A stretch of DNA of 64,000 nucleotides. It comes from Dyadobacter fermentans (lineage in GTDB: Bacteria > Bacteroidota > Bacteroidia > Cytophagales > Spirosomataceae). Each line of letters starts with the position of its first letter. Positions within the stretch are counted from its first letter, which is position 1. Location: assembly GCF_019924045.1 (NCBI RefSeq), contig NZ_JAHXBN010000005.1, positions 1 through 64,000 on the forward strand, read 5' to 3'. A model generated the notes under the pieces. It had not been told where the DNA came from. It worked only from the letters and a program-made list of their open reading frames with translations, and searched no databases. Of this stretch, positions 50,662-60,549 are shown piece after piece. Position numbers and translations under genes: made by a program.

Positions 50662-53424
50662 ATGGATAAATACACTTATATAGCAAATTCCGACGCCGCT
50701 TATATCGATGAATTGTACAATTCCTATAAGCAAGACCCAGCTTCCGTAGATGAAGGCTGGCAGAAGTTTTTTGAAGGTTATGATTTTTACCAAAAATTCC
50801 CTGCTACCGGTAACGGACATACCAATGGTGCTGCGAACGGCAAAGAGGCTGCGGTAGTTGGAAAAACGGATCCTGCACGCATTCGCAAAGAAATGGAAGT
50901 GGTGCATTTGATACGTGGATATAGGTCGAGGGGGCACCTTCTGGCGACTACGAACCCGATCCAGAAAAGGAAAGACCGTCGCCCGCAATTGGATATTGCT
51001 GATTTTAATCTTGGACCCGAAGACCTCGATACCGTTTTTGAAGCAGGTGTTGAGGTCTTTGATCGTCCGGCCACCTTGCGCGAGATCGTAGATGCATTGC
51101 AGACGATCTACGCAAGAAATATCGGTTTCGAATACCTGTACATCCGCGACCGCGAGCAGAAAAGCTGGTTGCGTAAAAAAATCGAGAAGGAAGCTCTGAC
51201 AATGACTTTCTCGATTGATGAGAAAAAACACATTCTTTCAAAACTGAACGAGGCGGTTGTTTTTGAAAACTTCCTGCACACCAAATACCTCGGTCAGAAA
51301 CGATTCTCGCTGGAAGGCGGCGAAACGACGATCCCCGCGCTGGACGCGATGATCAACAAAGCAGCCGAAATGGGCGTGGTAGAAGTGATGATCGGTATGG
51401 CGCACCGCGGTCGCCTGAACGTGCTGGCGAACATCATGCAGAAAACTTACGGACAGATCTTTAACGAGTTTGAAGGTAATCTGCCCGACCAGGTTTGGGG
51501 CGATGGGGACGTGAAATACCACATGGGTTTTGCGAGCCAGATCACTACCAAAGATGGCAATAATGTACACCTGAAACTCGCACCGAACCCATCTCACCTC
51601 GAAGCGGTAAATCCGGTGGTTGAAGGCTACATCCGCGCCCGCGCCGATGGCATGTACGATAGCGATTACGACCGTGTATTGCCGGTACTGATCCATGGCG
51701 ATGCCGCGGTGGCAGGACAGGGTATTGTTTATGAAGTTACCCAGATGTCTGCACTGAATGGCTATTACACCGGCGGTACCATCCATTTTGTGATCAACAA
51801 CCAGGTTGGTTTTACAACCGACTTCACCGACGCCCGTTCGTCGATCTACTGTACGGACATCGCGAAAATCGTAGATGCACCTGTACTGCACGTTAATGGT
51901 GACGATCCGGAGGCGGTAGTATACTGTATGCGCCTTGCGGTGGAATACCGTCAGAAATTCAATAAGGATATTTTCATTGATATGGTTTGCTACCGTCGTC
52001 ACGGACATAACGAGGCGGACGAACCCAAATTTACGCAGCCGGTTCTTTATAAATCCATTGAGAACCATCAGAACCCACGCGAAATCTACCAGAAAACACT
52101 GGCGGAACGTGGCGATGTGGATGCGCAGCTGGCGGCTAACATGGATAAGGAGTTCAAGCAGTTGTTGCAGGAACGTCTTGATATGGTGAAGCAGAAGGCA
52201 TTACCATACACCATGCCGAAGCTGGAACAGGAATGGCATACCCTGCGTAAATCAAAACCAGAAGATTTTGAGAAATCACCGGAAACCGGTGTACCTCTGG
52301 AAGTACTTGAAAAGATCGGTAAAGCGCTGATCACCACTCCGGAGAGCTTCAACAGACTGAAACAGATCGACAAATTGCTCAAAGACCGTGAGCAAATGAT
52401 CTTTGATAAAAAGGAAGTAAACTGGGCTACTGCCGAGTTGCTAGCGTACGGTTCGATCCTTACGGAAGGTAATATCGTCCGTTTGAGTGGGCAGGACGTG
52501 CAGCGCGGTACATTCTCACACCGCCATGCGGTGTTGCGCGATGTGGAAACCAATGCGTCGTACAACAGTTTGCAGCACATTCAGGAGGGCCAGGGCCAGT
52601 TCATGATCTACAACTCGTTACTTTCGGAGTATGGGGTTTTAGGTTTTGAATTCGGTTACTCAATGGCTAACCCGAATGCATTGGTAATCTGGGAAGCGCA
52701 GTTTGGTGACTTTGCCAACGGCACGCAGGTAATCATCGACCAGTTCGTAACATCCAGCGAAACCAAGTGGGACCGTTGGACAGGTCTGGTGATGTTGCTG
52801 CCACACGGCTATGAAGGCCAGGGACCAGAGCACTCCAATGCGCGTCCGGAGCGTTACCTGCAACTTTCGGCAAACTATAACATTATTGTAGCGAACGTAA
52901 CTACGCCGGCTAACTTCTTCCACTTGCTCCGCAGGCAGTTGAAGTTCCCGTTCCGGAAGCCGTTGATCGTCATGTCGCCGAAATCGATGCTGCGTCACCC
53001 GCTTTGCGTTTCGCCAATCGACAGCCTGGTGAGCGGTTCATTCCAGGAAACCATCGGTGATACTTATGCAGATCCGAAGAAGGTGAAAAAAGTGTTGCTG
53101 TGTACTGGTAAGCTATATTACGAACTGTACGAAAGACAGCAAGCCGACAAACGCGACGATGTAGCGATCATTCGTCTGGAACAAATGCATCCGTTCCCGC
53201 AGATGCAGATCGACGCGCACCTGGCCCAGTACGAAAACGCTGCTGTTTACTGGGTACAGGAAGAACCTTTCAACATGGGTGGCTGGACATTCATGCTCCG
53301 CATGTACAAAGGCGTGAAGCCATTGCAGGTAATCGCGCGTGAACCGAGCGCGTCGCCGTCGACAGGGTTCTCTAAAATCCATACGAAGGAGCAGGCGGAG
53401 ATCATCAACAGAGCTTTTGAATGA
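50662..53424 (+). CDS. sucA: 2-oxoglutarate dehydrogenase E1 component
   Basis: 920 residues. Thiamine-diphosphate enzyme decarboxylating 2-oxoglutarate in the TCA cycle. N-terminal E2-binding segment (NSDAAYIDELYNSYKQDPAS), catalytic region GMAHRGRLNVLANIMQK, TPP-binding GDAAVAGQGIVYE...NNQVGFTT, MVCYRRHGHNEADEP, and C-terminal LLPHGYEGQGPEHSNARPERYL. Length is typical. ATG at 50662 directly follows a GTG. Operon with sucB, 47 nt downstream. Confidence 0.97.
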   Translation: MDKYTYIANSDAAYIDELYNSYKQDPASVDEGWQKFFEGYDFYQKFPATGNGHTNGAANGKEAAVVGKTDPARIRKEMEVVHLIRGYRSRGHLLATTNPIQKRKDRRPQLDIADFNLGPEDLDTVFEAGVEVFDRPATLREIVDALQTIYARNIGFEYLYIRDREQKSWLRKKIEKEALTMTFSIDEKKHILSKLNEAVVFENFLHTKYLGQKRFSLEGGETTIPALDAMINKAAEMGVVEVMIGMAHRGRLNVLANIMQKTYGQIFNEFEGNLPDQVWGDGDVKYHMGFASQITTKDGNNVHLKLAPNPSHLEAVNPVVEGYIRARADGMYDSDYDRVLPVLIHGDAAVAGQGIVYEVTQMSALNGYYTGGTIHFVINNQVGFTTDFTDARSSIYCTDIAKIVDAPVLHVNGDDPEAVVYCMRLAVEYRQKFNKDIFIDMVCYRRHGHNEADEPKFTQPVLYKSIENHQNPREIYQKTLAERGDVDAQLAANMDKEFKQLLQERLDMVKQKALPYTMPKLEQEWHTLRKSKPEDFEKSPETGVPLEVLEKIGKALITTPESFNRLKQIDKLLKDREQMIFDKKEVNWATAELLAYGSILTEGNIVRLSGQDVQRGTFSHRHAVLRDVETNASYNSLQHIQEGQGQFMIYNSLLSEYGVLGFEFGYSMANPNALVIWEAQFGDFANGTQVIIDQFVTSSETKWDRWTGLVMLLPHGYEGQGPEHSNARPERYLQLSANYNIIVANVTTPANFFHLLRRQLKFPFRKPLIVMSPKSMLRHPLCVSPIDSLVSGSFQETIGDTYADPKKVKKVLLCTGKLYYELYERQQADKRDDVAIIRLEQMHPFPQMQIDAHLAQYENAAVYWVQEEPFNMGGWTFMLRMYKGVKPLQVIAREPSASPSTGFSKIHTKEQAEIINRAFE

Positions 53425-53471
53425 TATTCCTATAATTTTTGACTTAATTCGATAACAAGATTGCACATAAA

Positions 53472-55040
53472 ATGGCTGAAATTGAAATAAAAGTACCGCC
53501 CGTTGGCGAGTCGATTACCGAGGTTACGATAGGAAACTGGTTCAAAAATGATGGCGATTTTGTGAAGATGGACGAAGTGATCTGTGGGTTGGATTCGGAC
53601 AAAGCGACATTTGAACTTACCGCGGAAGCAGAAGGGATATTACATATTAAGGCACAGGAAGGCGATACGCTCAATATCGGCGACCTGATAGCAACCATCG
53701 AAGCGGCAAATGGTGTTGCTCCGAAAGAAACGGCTCCGAAAGCGGAGGCGGCTGCACCAGCAGCTCCTGTTGCAGCAGAACCTGTAAAAGCCGAAGCTCC
53801 GGCAGCAGCTGCACCAGCTGCAACCGGCCAGGTTTATGAAATGAAAGTTCCTGCGGTGGGAGAGTCTATCAGCGAGGTAACCATCGCTTCTTGGAGCAAA
53901 AAAGATGGTGACTACGTGGCTGTCGACGAAATCCTTTGCGAGCTGGAATCTGATAAGGCAACATTTGAATTGCCTGCGGAAGCAGCTGGTATCCTTACCA
54001 TCGTAGGAAAGGAAGGCGATACATTGGCTATCGGTGCGGTTATTTGCACGATCGCTGTAACTACTGGTGCTCCTGTGGCCGCGCCTGCGCAAACAAGCGC
54101 TCCCGCCGCTCCTGCACCTGCTGCAGATAAAGCTTACAGCGAGAAACATGCTTCCCCAGTGGCCGCGAAAATCCTGGCTGAAAAAGGAATCGATCCTAAG
54201 GATGTAAACGGTTCCGGTTCAGGAGGCAAAATCATGAAAGACGATGCGTTGAAAGCTGAGAAAGCGGCACCGTCAGCAGCTCCTGCTGCGGCTAAGCCTG
54301 CTGCTCCGGCTCCTGCGGCAGCCCCTGCTGTGGCCGGCGCACGTGCCTCCCGTCGTGAGAAAATGTCGTCGTTGCGTAAAACCATCGCACGTCGTTTGGT
54401 AGCGGTGAAAAATGAGACGGCTATGTTGACCACTTTCAACGAGGTGGATATGAAGCCGGTAATGGATTTGCGCGCCAAATTCAAGGATAAATTCAAAGAA
54501 AAACACGAAGTAGGCCTTGGCTTTATGTCGTTCTTTGTGAAGGCGGTAACCGTTGCCTTGAAAGATTTCCCGGTTATCAATGCCCAAATTGATGGCGAAG
54601 AGCTGGTATACAACGATTTTGCTGATATCTCGGTGGCTGTTTCAACACCGCGCGGACTGGTAGTGCCGGTTATCCGCAATGCTGAGACACTTTCGTTTGC
54701 AGCGATTGAAAAAGAAATCGTTCGTTTGGCGGTTCGTGCACGTGACGGTAAACTGGGCCTTGACGAAATGTCGGGCGGTACCTTCACAATCACTAACGGC
54801 GGTACATTCGGATCGATGCTTTCGACCCCTATCATCAATGCGCCACAATCTGCGATCCTCGGTATGCACAATATCGTAGAGCGTCCGGTAGTGGTGGATG
54901 GTCAGATCGTCGTTCGTCCGATCATGTATGTAGCGCTGTCGTACGACCACCGCACAATAGACGGCAAGGATTCGGTAAGCTTCCTGGTTCGCGTGAAGCA
55001 ATTGCTCGAAGATCCGATGCGTCTGTTACTGGATATGTAA
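53472..55040 (+). CDS. sucB: 2-oxoglutarate dehydrogenase E2 (dihydrolipoyl succinyltransferase) with two lipoyl domains
   Basis: 522 residues. Two lipoyl domains at about 1-77 and 120-195, lipoylated at Lys44 ([10 protein letters not shown]) and Lys162 ([10 protein letters not shown]), separated by Ala/Pro-rich linkers; peripheral subunit-binding domain about 225-260 ([20 protein letters not shown]); catalytic domain 290-522 with [11 protein letters not shown]. Sequence is SucB-like in the catalytic part, but most SucB proteins carry one lipoyl domain. Transfers succinyl groups to CoA. Confidence 0.95.
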   Translation: MAEIEIKVPPVGESITEVTIGNWFKNDGDFVKMDEVICGLDSDKATFELTAEAEGILHIKAQEGDTLNIGDLIATIEAANGVAPKETAPKAEAAAPAAPVAAEPVKAEAPAAAAPAATGQVYEMKVPAVGESISEVTIASWSKKDGDYVAVDEILCELESDKATFELPAEAAGILTIVGKEGDTLAIGAVICTIAVTTGAPVAAPAQTSAPAAPAPAADKAYSEKHASPVAAKILAEKGIDPKDVNGSGSGGKIMKDDALKAEKAAPSAAPAAAKPAAPAPAAAPAVAGARASRREKMSSLRKTIARRLVAVKNETAMLTTFNEVDMKPVMDLRAKFKDKFKEKHEVGLGFMSFFVKAVTVALKDFPVINAQIDGEELVYNDFADISVAVSTPRGLVVPVIRNAETLSFAAIEKEIVRLAVRARDGKLGLDEMSGGTFTITNGGTFGSMLSTPIINAPQSAILGMHNIVERPVVVDGQIVVRPIMYVALSYDHRTIDGKDSVSFLVRVKQLLEDPMRLLLDM

Positions 55041-55062
55041 TATTATCATTTCGGAAAAATAG

Positions 55063-55102
55063 ATAACAGAGCAGGCCCGGATTTCCGGGCTTGTTCTGTT
55101 AT
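55063..55102 (+). terminator. Hairpin terminator after sucB
   Basis: An 18-bp stem (55063-55080 with 55085-55102) that is fully paired on the plus-strand RNA if two G-U pairs are allowed. It lacks a T run but lies between convergent genes. Confidence 0.6.
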
Positions 55103-55105
55103 AGA

Positions 55106-55432
55106 CTAGTGCAATTTCTCGTTCTGCTTGTGGCGGTCCTTATCGCGGTCTGTTTTCTTAGCCATGTTCCTTTCAAATGCCTCGGTAAGATTAATACCGG
55201 TCTGGTTGGCAAGGCAGATGAGCACCCAAAGTACATCGGCCATTTCATCGCCGAGATCTTTTCCCAAATCCGATTTCTTGAACGACTGGTCGCCGTAAGT
55301 ACGCGCCATAATGCGGGCGAGCTCACCCACTTCCTCGGTCAGGATTGCCATATTGGTCAGTTCTGAAAAATACCGTACACCGTAAGTTTTGATCCATTGA
55401 TCGACTTGTTCCTGTGCTTCCTGGATGGTCAT
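55106..55432 (-). CDS. MazG-like nucleotide pyrophosphohydrolase
   Basis: 108 residues. All-alpha NTP-PPase fold with the metal motif EEVGELARIMAR and later GDEMADVLWVLICLANQTGIN (ExxD). Hydrolyses nucleoside triphosphates to monophosphates, a house-cleaning role. The ATG at 55432 (MTIQEAQEQVDQW) is preferred; upstream in-frame sequence runs through an intergenic octad repeat. Downstream of dtd on the same strand. Confidence 0.85.
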   Translation of the reverse strand: MTIQEAQEQVDQWIKTYGVRYFSELTNMAILTEEVGELARIMARTYGDQSFKKSDLGKDLGDEMADVLWVLICLANQTGINLTEAFERNMAKKTDRDKDRHKQNEKLH

Positions 55433-55441
55433 GTTTATTTT

Positions 55442-55481
55442 TGAATGAGTGAATGACAGAATGATTGAATGAACGAATAGC
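55442..55481. repeat. Octad word array (5 units of 8 bp)
   Basis: TGAATGAG, TGAATGAC, AGAATGAT, TGAATGAA, CGAATAGC in exact 8-bp register, filling most of the 67-bp gap between dtd and the MazG-like gene. A TTGAATGAATG word also occurs near 56037, upstream of dtd. Confidence 0.75.
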
Positions 55482-55499
55482 GCCTTTGGGAGGTCAGTT

Positions 55500-55952
55500 T
55501 CAGATTCTGTTTTTTGAATCAATAACAATGGTGACCGGGCCGTCATTGAGCAACGAAACCTTCATATCGGCACCGAATTCACCTGTCTGAATAGGCTTCC
55601 CCAGCTCAGCTCCCAGGAAGTCAATCATTTTTTCGTACATCGGGATGGCAATGTTAGGTTTTGCGGCTTCTATGAACGACGGCCGGTTACCTTTTTTAGT
55701 ACTTGCATGCAATGTAAACTGGCTGATCAGCAAAATATCCCCATTGACGGTTTTTAGGTCCAGATTCATCTTCCCTTCTTCGTCATTAAACACCCGCAGC
55801 CCGACGATTTTCTTTCCCAACCACTCGATATCTTCCGGCAGATCGGCATGGGTAATGCCCAGAAGTACCATAAAGCCCGTTTTGATTTCACCTTTTACTT
55901 CTCCCTCGATGGTCACCGAAGCGCTGCTCACACGTTGGATTACTGCAATCAT
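55500..55952 (-). CDS. dtd: D-aminoacyl-tRNA deacylase
   Basis: 150 residues, the normal length. Family motifs: MIAVIQRVSSASVTIEGE at the N-terminus, active-site SQFTLHASTKKGNRPSF and the cross-subunit Gly-Pro motif NDGPVTIVID at the C-terminus. Removes D-amino acids mischarged on tRNA. Followed by the octad array and the MazG-like gene. Confidence 0.96.
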   Translation of the reverse strand: MIAVIQRVSSASVTIEGEVKGEIKTGFMVLLGITHADLPEDIEWLGKKIVGLRVFNDEEGKMNLDLKTVNGDILLISQFTLHASTKKGNRPSFIEAAKPNIAIPMYEKMIDFLGAELGKPIQTGEFGADMKVSLLNDGPVTIVIDSKNRI

Positions 55953-56137
55953 ATGTTATGTATTGGTTCTTCGTATGTGCGCAAAAGTACGGGGTAATCT
56001 TTGAAAAGGCTTAAACGGCACGTGAAAAGCCGATGGTTGAATGAATGTGACCGGTTGCATTTTTGGTTGGGTAAATTTCATTAGCTGCGGCCTAGTGAAG
56101 TAAGACATTTCATTCTGGCACAGACCTTCAACGTCCT

Positions 56138-56593
56138 ATGGATAGACCGCACTATGAATTCGAATTTTCTTATCCATACGAAATTTACTCATTCATAAGT
56201 GAAGGAAGGAATGGCCACGTAAGGAAAAGGGTTCGGTTCGATTTCATGCGTAGTAACATATTCAATCTTGGATTTGGGGATTGGAAAGAAGACGACTCAG
56301 ACTTAGATGATTTGGTAGTTACCGACAATGGAGATATGGAAATGGTACTTTCTACGGTTATCAGGATCACTATCCACTTTCTCTCTACAAATCCTGGCAT
56401 CACAGTGCATTTTACGGGCAGTACAGCAGCGCGAACAAGACTATATCGGAGTATTTTAAGTACCAATTACGATGTAATAATCAGGGACTTCATCGTGTTA
56501 GGGCTGATTGATGGGAAATGGCTTGATTATGAAAAAAATGTGAATTATGAAGCATTCTTGGTTCAAAATCGTTATAACTTTAAGAAATTATGA
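56138..56593 (+). CDS. DUF6934-like protein
   Basis: 151 residues. The sequence follows a family common in Bacteroidota: FISEGRNGHVRKRVRFD, NIFNLGFGDW, LDDLVVTDNGDMEMVLSTV, FTGSTAARTRLYRS and YEAFLVQN (each conserved block seen). No catalytic motif is obvious; the GSTxARTRLYR segment is the best-kept and could bind nucleic acid or phosphate. Clearly more AT-rich than neighbours. It is followed within 7 nt by a 57-codon gene on the same strand, a recurring two-gene arrangement as far as I recall. Function unknown. Confidence 0.7.
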   Translation: MDRPHYEFEFSYPYEIYSFISEGRNGHVRKRVRFDFMRSNIFNLGFGDWKEDDSDLDDLVVTDNGDMEMVLSTVIRITIHFLSTNPGITVHFTGSTAARTRLYRSILSTNYDVIIRDFIVLGLIDGKWLDYEKNVNYEAFLVQNRYNFKKL

Positions 56594-56599
56594 AAAAAT

Positions 56600-56773
56600 A
56601 TGAAAGAGAAATCGACTGACGAAAAGGCATCTCACAAATCGATGGGGAGGTACAATCCGGAACTCGACAAATTTGTTGGAATCGATCTTTTTCCGGAAAA
56701 AACCGCCAAAGCGAGAACCATTCTTGAAAAATACCCCGTGCCTGAGCACCTGCTGAAACGCTCTTCCAAATAA
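56600..56773 (+). CDS. 57-residue protein, partner of the DUF6934-like gene
   Basis: Small, highly charged protein starting MKEKSTDEKASHK, with a core RYNPELDKFVGIDLFPEKTA and a helical C-terminus ILEKYPVPEHLLKR. ATG at 56600, TAA at 56771-56773, starting 7 nt after the DUF6934-like stop. No signal peptide or TM. Coding character is supported by its position and codon use, not by any known domain. May be an antitoxin-like or regulatory partner; that is inference only. Confidence 0.5.
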   Translation: MKEKSTDEKASHKSMGRYNPELDKFVGIDLFPEKTAKARTILEKYPVPEHLLKRSSK

Positions 56774-56801
56774 GCTCTAATAGCGCCTGCATTCCAACTT
56801 T

Positions 56802-58229
56802 ATGACCTCAGAACGTATTTCTGTTTTTGACATTTTTAAGATAGGCATTGGCCCATCGAGTTCTCATACATTAGGGCCTTGGCGGGCTGCACAACAGTTT
56901 TTAGGAGCTGTGAAAGAGCGCGGCGTGCTGAATAACGTCGAAAAAGTGACGGTACATCTCTACGGCTCACTCGCTAAAACGGGTAAGGGGCACGGTACAG
57001 ATATCGCCGTTATCCTCGGTTTGAGTGGATATGATCCGGTAACGATCGAGACCAGTTCCATCGACCGCATTCTGGCAGATATAGCCGTCAGCGAATCGAT
57101 TCGCCTTCATGGGGAAATGCAAATTCATTTCAACCCCAAAACGGATGTGGTATTTCATAAAACGGAATCGCTTCCGTTTCATCCGAATGGAGTCGCTTTC
57201 ACGGCTGTGTGTACTGATGGGTGCGTGTTTGAAGAGACCTATTATTCGATAGGCGGTGGTTTTGTGATCCAGGAGGGCAGGGAAGCCGCGGCCGGGGCTG
57301 CATTATCGGAAATCCCATATCCGGTTGACCAAGCATCGGATTTGCTGGAATGGCATCGTGTCACAGGCAAGGCTATTTGGGAACTGGTGCTGGACAATGA
57401 GCGTGTCTGGCGAGACGATGCTGCGATCCGGAAAGACTTGTTGAATATCTGGCGGGTAATGCAAGACAGCATTTTCCTGGGTTGCCAGCACAGAGGCGTG
57501 CTGCCGGGTGGCCTGAATGTACAGCGCAGAGCCGCCGAATTGAACCAGAAGCTATTAAAAGGGCACGCCTGTGCAGGCTGCGACGAATGGATCGAACAAA
57601 TCCCTAAGGGCGGTTCCGGCTTCAATTATACCCTCGACTGGGTGAGTTGCTTCGCATTGGCCGTGAATGAGCAAAACGCCTCTTACAGCCGCGTTGTTAC
57701 GGCGCCAACCAATGGTGCGGCGGGCGTAATACCTGCAGTGCTGCAATTCCATGTGACATTTTGCGGTGGTACAGAGGAGGATGTTTTCAGGTTTCTGCTC
57801 ACGGCGGGTGAAATCGGGAGTATTTTCAAAAAAGGTGCGACGATTTCGGCGGCGATGGGAGGGTGCCAGGCGGAGATCGGAGTGTCGTCGGCGATGGCGG
57901 CGGCCGGGCTTGCACAGGTTTCCGGCGGAACAGTGGAGCAATGCCTGATGGCTGCGGAAATTGCGATGGAACACCACCTCGGGCTTACGTGCGATCCGGT
58001 GGCGGGATTAGTACAAATTCCCTGCATCGAACGGAATACGATGGGTGCGATCAAGGCGATTACGGCTTCCCAGCTTGCATTGCAAAGCAACCCCGAGAAT
58101 GCCAAAGTTTCGCTCGATAACGTGGTCAAAACCATGTGGCAAACCGCGTTGGATATGAACAACCGGTACAAGGAAACTTCCGAAGGGGGGCTTGCGGTGA
58201 ATATTCCGATCAGTCTGAGTGAATGCTAG
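56802..58229 (+). CDS. sdaA: L-serine ammonia-lyase (single-chain, Fe-S)
   Basis: 475 residues. Deaminates L-serine to pyruvate and ammonia. N-terminal beta domain with [19 protein letters not shown] and C-terminal alpha domain with cluster-binding cysteines in [36 protein letters not shown]. Fused beta-alpha chain as in E. coli SdaA. Not obviously coupled to the small gene upstream. Confidence 0.95.
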   Translation: MTSERISVFDIFKIGIGPSSSHTLGPWRAAQQFLGAVKERGVLNNVEKVTVHLYGSLAKTGKGHGTDIAVILGLSGYDPVTIETSSIDRILADIAVSESIRLHGEMQIHFNPKTDVVFHKTESLPFHPNGVAFTAVCTDGCVFEETYYSIGGGFVIQEGREAAAGAALSEIPYPVDQASDLLEWHRVTGKAIWELVLDNERVWRDDAAIRKDLLNIWRVMQDSIFLGCQHRGVLPGGLNVQRRAAELNQKLLKGHACAGCDEWIEQIPKGGSGFNYTLDWVSCFALAVNEQNASYSRVVTAPTNGAAGVIPAVLQFHVTFCGGTEEDVFRFLLTAGEIGSIFKKGATISAAMGGCQAEIGVSSAMAAAGLAQVSGGTVEQCLMAAEIAMEHHLGLTCDPVAGLVQIPCIERNTMGAIKAITASQLALQSNPENAKVSLDNVVKTMWQTALDMNNRYKETSEGGLAVNIPISLSEC

Positions 58230-58241
58230 AGTGGCTCGGCA

Positions 58242-59594
58242 CTACAATTTGAGCAACAAATGTGCAAGACCGAAATAAACGCCGTAACCGATCAGGTCAT
58301 TGGCGGTGGTGATAAATGGCCCGGACGCTACGGCCGGGTTAATACCAATCTTTTCGAGTAAAATCGGAGTTAATGTGCCCATAAACGAAGCAAGGAACAC
58401 CACCGACATCAACGCGGTGGAAACAACCAATGCCAGTTGCAAGTCATTCCCGATCAGCATATTGAATCCGAAAACGATAGCGCTGATAATGAGTCCATTG
58501 ATAAACGCCACAGCGAACATCCTGATCAGCCGCTGACCCAATGTGGTGTCGATACCCGTCTTGTCCGCGAGGCCTTGGAGGATAATGGAAGACGTCTGAA
58601 TCCCCACATTACCACCTGTTGAACCGATAATAGGAATGAATGCAGCCATTGCGGGAATGATTTTGAGATCGCCTTCAAAAAAGCTGATAAACTTTGCGGC
58701 CAGGATTCCCCCCATCATTCCAACGAGCAGCCACGGCAAGCGGGCCTTGGTTTGTTGCCAGATGCTGTCGTCTTCCTCCACATCTCCGGTAATACCCGCC
58801 ATAGCCAGGGTATCGGAGCTTGCCTGGTCGGTAATTACGTCCACGATATCATCGATGGTAATGCGGCCGAGAAGCTTCCCCTGCACATTCACGACGGGCA
58901 AGGCATCGAGGTCGTAGCGCCGCATGAGTTCGGCCACTTCCTCGGCGGGGCGGTAAGTTTCGACGAAAATAACGTCCTTATCATACAGGCTCTCGATTTT
59001 CGTGTTCTTATGCGCAAGCACGATCCTTTTCAGAGAGAGAATGCCCAGCAGTTTTCCAAAATCATCCACCACATACACCGCATATACCTTCTCCACATCC
59101 TCAGCCTGCGTACGGAGCTCTTCGATGCACTGGTTCACCGTCCAGTTTTCGTTCGCTTTCACAAGCTCCTTCTGCATCAAGCCACCGGCCACGTCCTCAT
59201 CGTAATGCAGCAGATCGAGGATAAACCGGGCTTGTTCGCGGTCTTCAAGTAATGCGATTACTTCTTCGCGCACACGAATGGGTTGCTCGTTCAGCAAATC
59301 CACGGCGTCATCGGAGTCGAACAGGTTGACGAATTTGGATATTTCCTCCGACGTAAAGGCCTTTAGAAAGTCCCGGCGTTCGCCCCGGTCCATATCGGCC
59401 AGAATCGCAGCACCGGTTTCGATATTCAGCTGATTGACCAGGAATTTCGCGCTTTCGGTTTCCAGCTCGGATAGCAGGCTGGTAATATCCGCCGCAAAGA
59501 GGTTCTCCATTTCCGACCGGATGGCCGCAGAGTCTTCTTTTTCAATCAGTTCCTGAATGTGGTCTACGTATAGCTGGGTTAATTCGAACGTCAT
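58242..59594 (-). CDS. mgtE: Magnesium transporter MgtE
   Basis: 450 residues. N-terminal MgtE_N superhelix (about 20-130), two CBS domains (about 135-255; DLDALPVVNVQGKLLGRITID), and five TM helices (285-450) with the conserved pore segment PIIGSTGGNVGIQTSSI and FLGTLTP-like ASFMGTLTPILLEKIGINPA. A Mg2+ channel gated by cytosolic magnesium. Convergent with sdaA, 12 nt apart. Confidence 0.95.
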   Translation of the reverse strand: MTFELTQLYVDHIQELIEKEDSAAIRSEMENLFAADITSLLSELETESAKFLVNQLNIETGAAILADMDRGERRDFLKAFTSEEISKFVNLFDSDDAVDLLNEQPIRVREEVIALLEDREQARFILDLLHYDEDVAGGLMQKELVKANENWTVNQCIEELRTQAEDVEKVYAVYVVDDFGKLLGILSLKRIVLAHKNTKIESLYDKDVIFVETYRPAEEVAELMRRYDLDALPVVNVQGKLLGRITIDDIVDVITDQASSDTLAMAGITGDVEEDDSIWQQTKARLPWLLVGMMGGILAAKFISFFEGDLKIIPAMAAFIPIIGSTGGNVGIQTSSIILQGLADKTGIDTTLGQRLIRMFAVAFINGLIISAIVFGFNMLIGNDLQLALVVSTALMSVVFLASFMGTLTPILLEKIGINPAVASGPFITTANDLIGYGVYFGLAHLLLKL

Positions 59595-59660
59595 CGTAAT
59601 GAGCTTTTAGCGATTGGCGAAATGCTTTTAGCTTATTGAATATACTGTCTCAGAGAAGGT

Positions 59661-60461
59661 TTAGTTCGTTGCCTGTATATTTTGGGCAAGTAACGTCAAC
59701 GTAACGAAGTCCTGAACACTCAATTGTTCGGCCCGTTTGTTGAGCAAAGGATGGTCCGGTATTTCGCCTACCGGTTTCAGCGCATTGCGCAGGGTTTTGC
59801 GCCGCTGATTGAATGCCGTTTTCACCACCCTGAAAAACAGTTTTTCATCGCATTCGAGCGCCGCTACTGCATTCCGGCGTAGCCTTATCACGCCGGATTG
59901 TACTTTCGGCGGAGGATCGAACGCGCCGGGAGGTACCGACACCAGGTAATCGATATCATAAAATGCCTGCAACAGCACGCTCAGAATGCCGTAATCCTTG
60001 TTTCCAGGAGGTGATGCGATGCGCTGCGCTACTTCCTTTTGAAGCATACAAACAATCTCCGGAATACGGTCACGGATTTCGAGGGCGCGGAAAAATATCT
60101 GCGACGAGATGTTGTACGGGAAATTTCCGATGATCGCGAACTTGTCGGCAAAGTAGTCGCCCGGATTGAATTTCAGGAAATCACCCGCGATAATGCGTGG
60201 CGAAAGGTCCGGATAATGTTTTTCAAGATAGGCTACCGATTCGGTGTCGATCTCGATGACATGGGTTGTAAAATTGGTTTTGGGTAAAAGAAATTGGGTA
60301 AGAACGCCCATACCCGGTCCGATTTCGAGGACGCGGTCGTAACCACCGTGGCCGGACAGTCCGTCGACGATGCGTTGGGCAATATTCAAATCTTTCAGAA
60401 AGTGCTGGCCCAGATGCTTTTTGGCCCGCACTTTGGAATCATCCGGTTTTTTATAATTCAT
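59661..60461 (-). CDS. rsmA: 16S rRNA (adenine1518/1519-N6)-dimethyltransferase
   Basis: 266 residues (KsgA). SAM-binding [34 protein letters not shown], active-site [14 protein letters not shown] and the C-terminal [13 protein letters not shown]. Dimethylates two adjacent adenines near the 3' end of 16S rRNA. The ATG at 60461 is preferred; a GTG two codons upstream is possible. Confidence 0.96.
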   Translation of the reverse strand: MNYKKPDDSKVRAKKHLGQHFLKDLNIAQRIVDGLSGHGGYDRVLEIGPGMGVLTQFLLPKTNFTTHVIEIDTESVAYLEKHYPDLSPRIIAGDFLKFNPGDYFADKFAIIGNFPYNISSQIFFRALEIRDRIPEIVCMLQKEVAQRIASPPGNKDYGILSVLLQAFYDIDYLVSVPPGAFDPPPKVQSGVIRLRRNAVAALECDEKLFFRVVKTAFNQRRKTLRNALKPVGEIPDHPLLNKRAEQLSVQDFVTLTLLAQNIQATN

Positions 60462-60549
60462 TTTCACAAGCCAAAATTACGTCTTAATTCGTAGATTTAT
60501 CGAATAAAGAATTGGAAGGAAACTTAAAAGTGCGATTGTACCGGGACCC

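Noticed and set aside
51238..52068. 276-codon frame antisense to sucA
   Set aside because: Overlaps conserved sucA catalytic motifs and shows no family features of its own.
55106..55546. Longer 146-residue version of the MazG-like protein
   Set aside because: The added N-terminus runs through the octad repeat and overlaps dtd; the family begins at the ATG at 55432.
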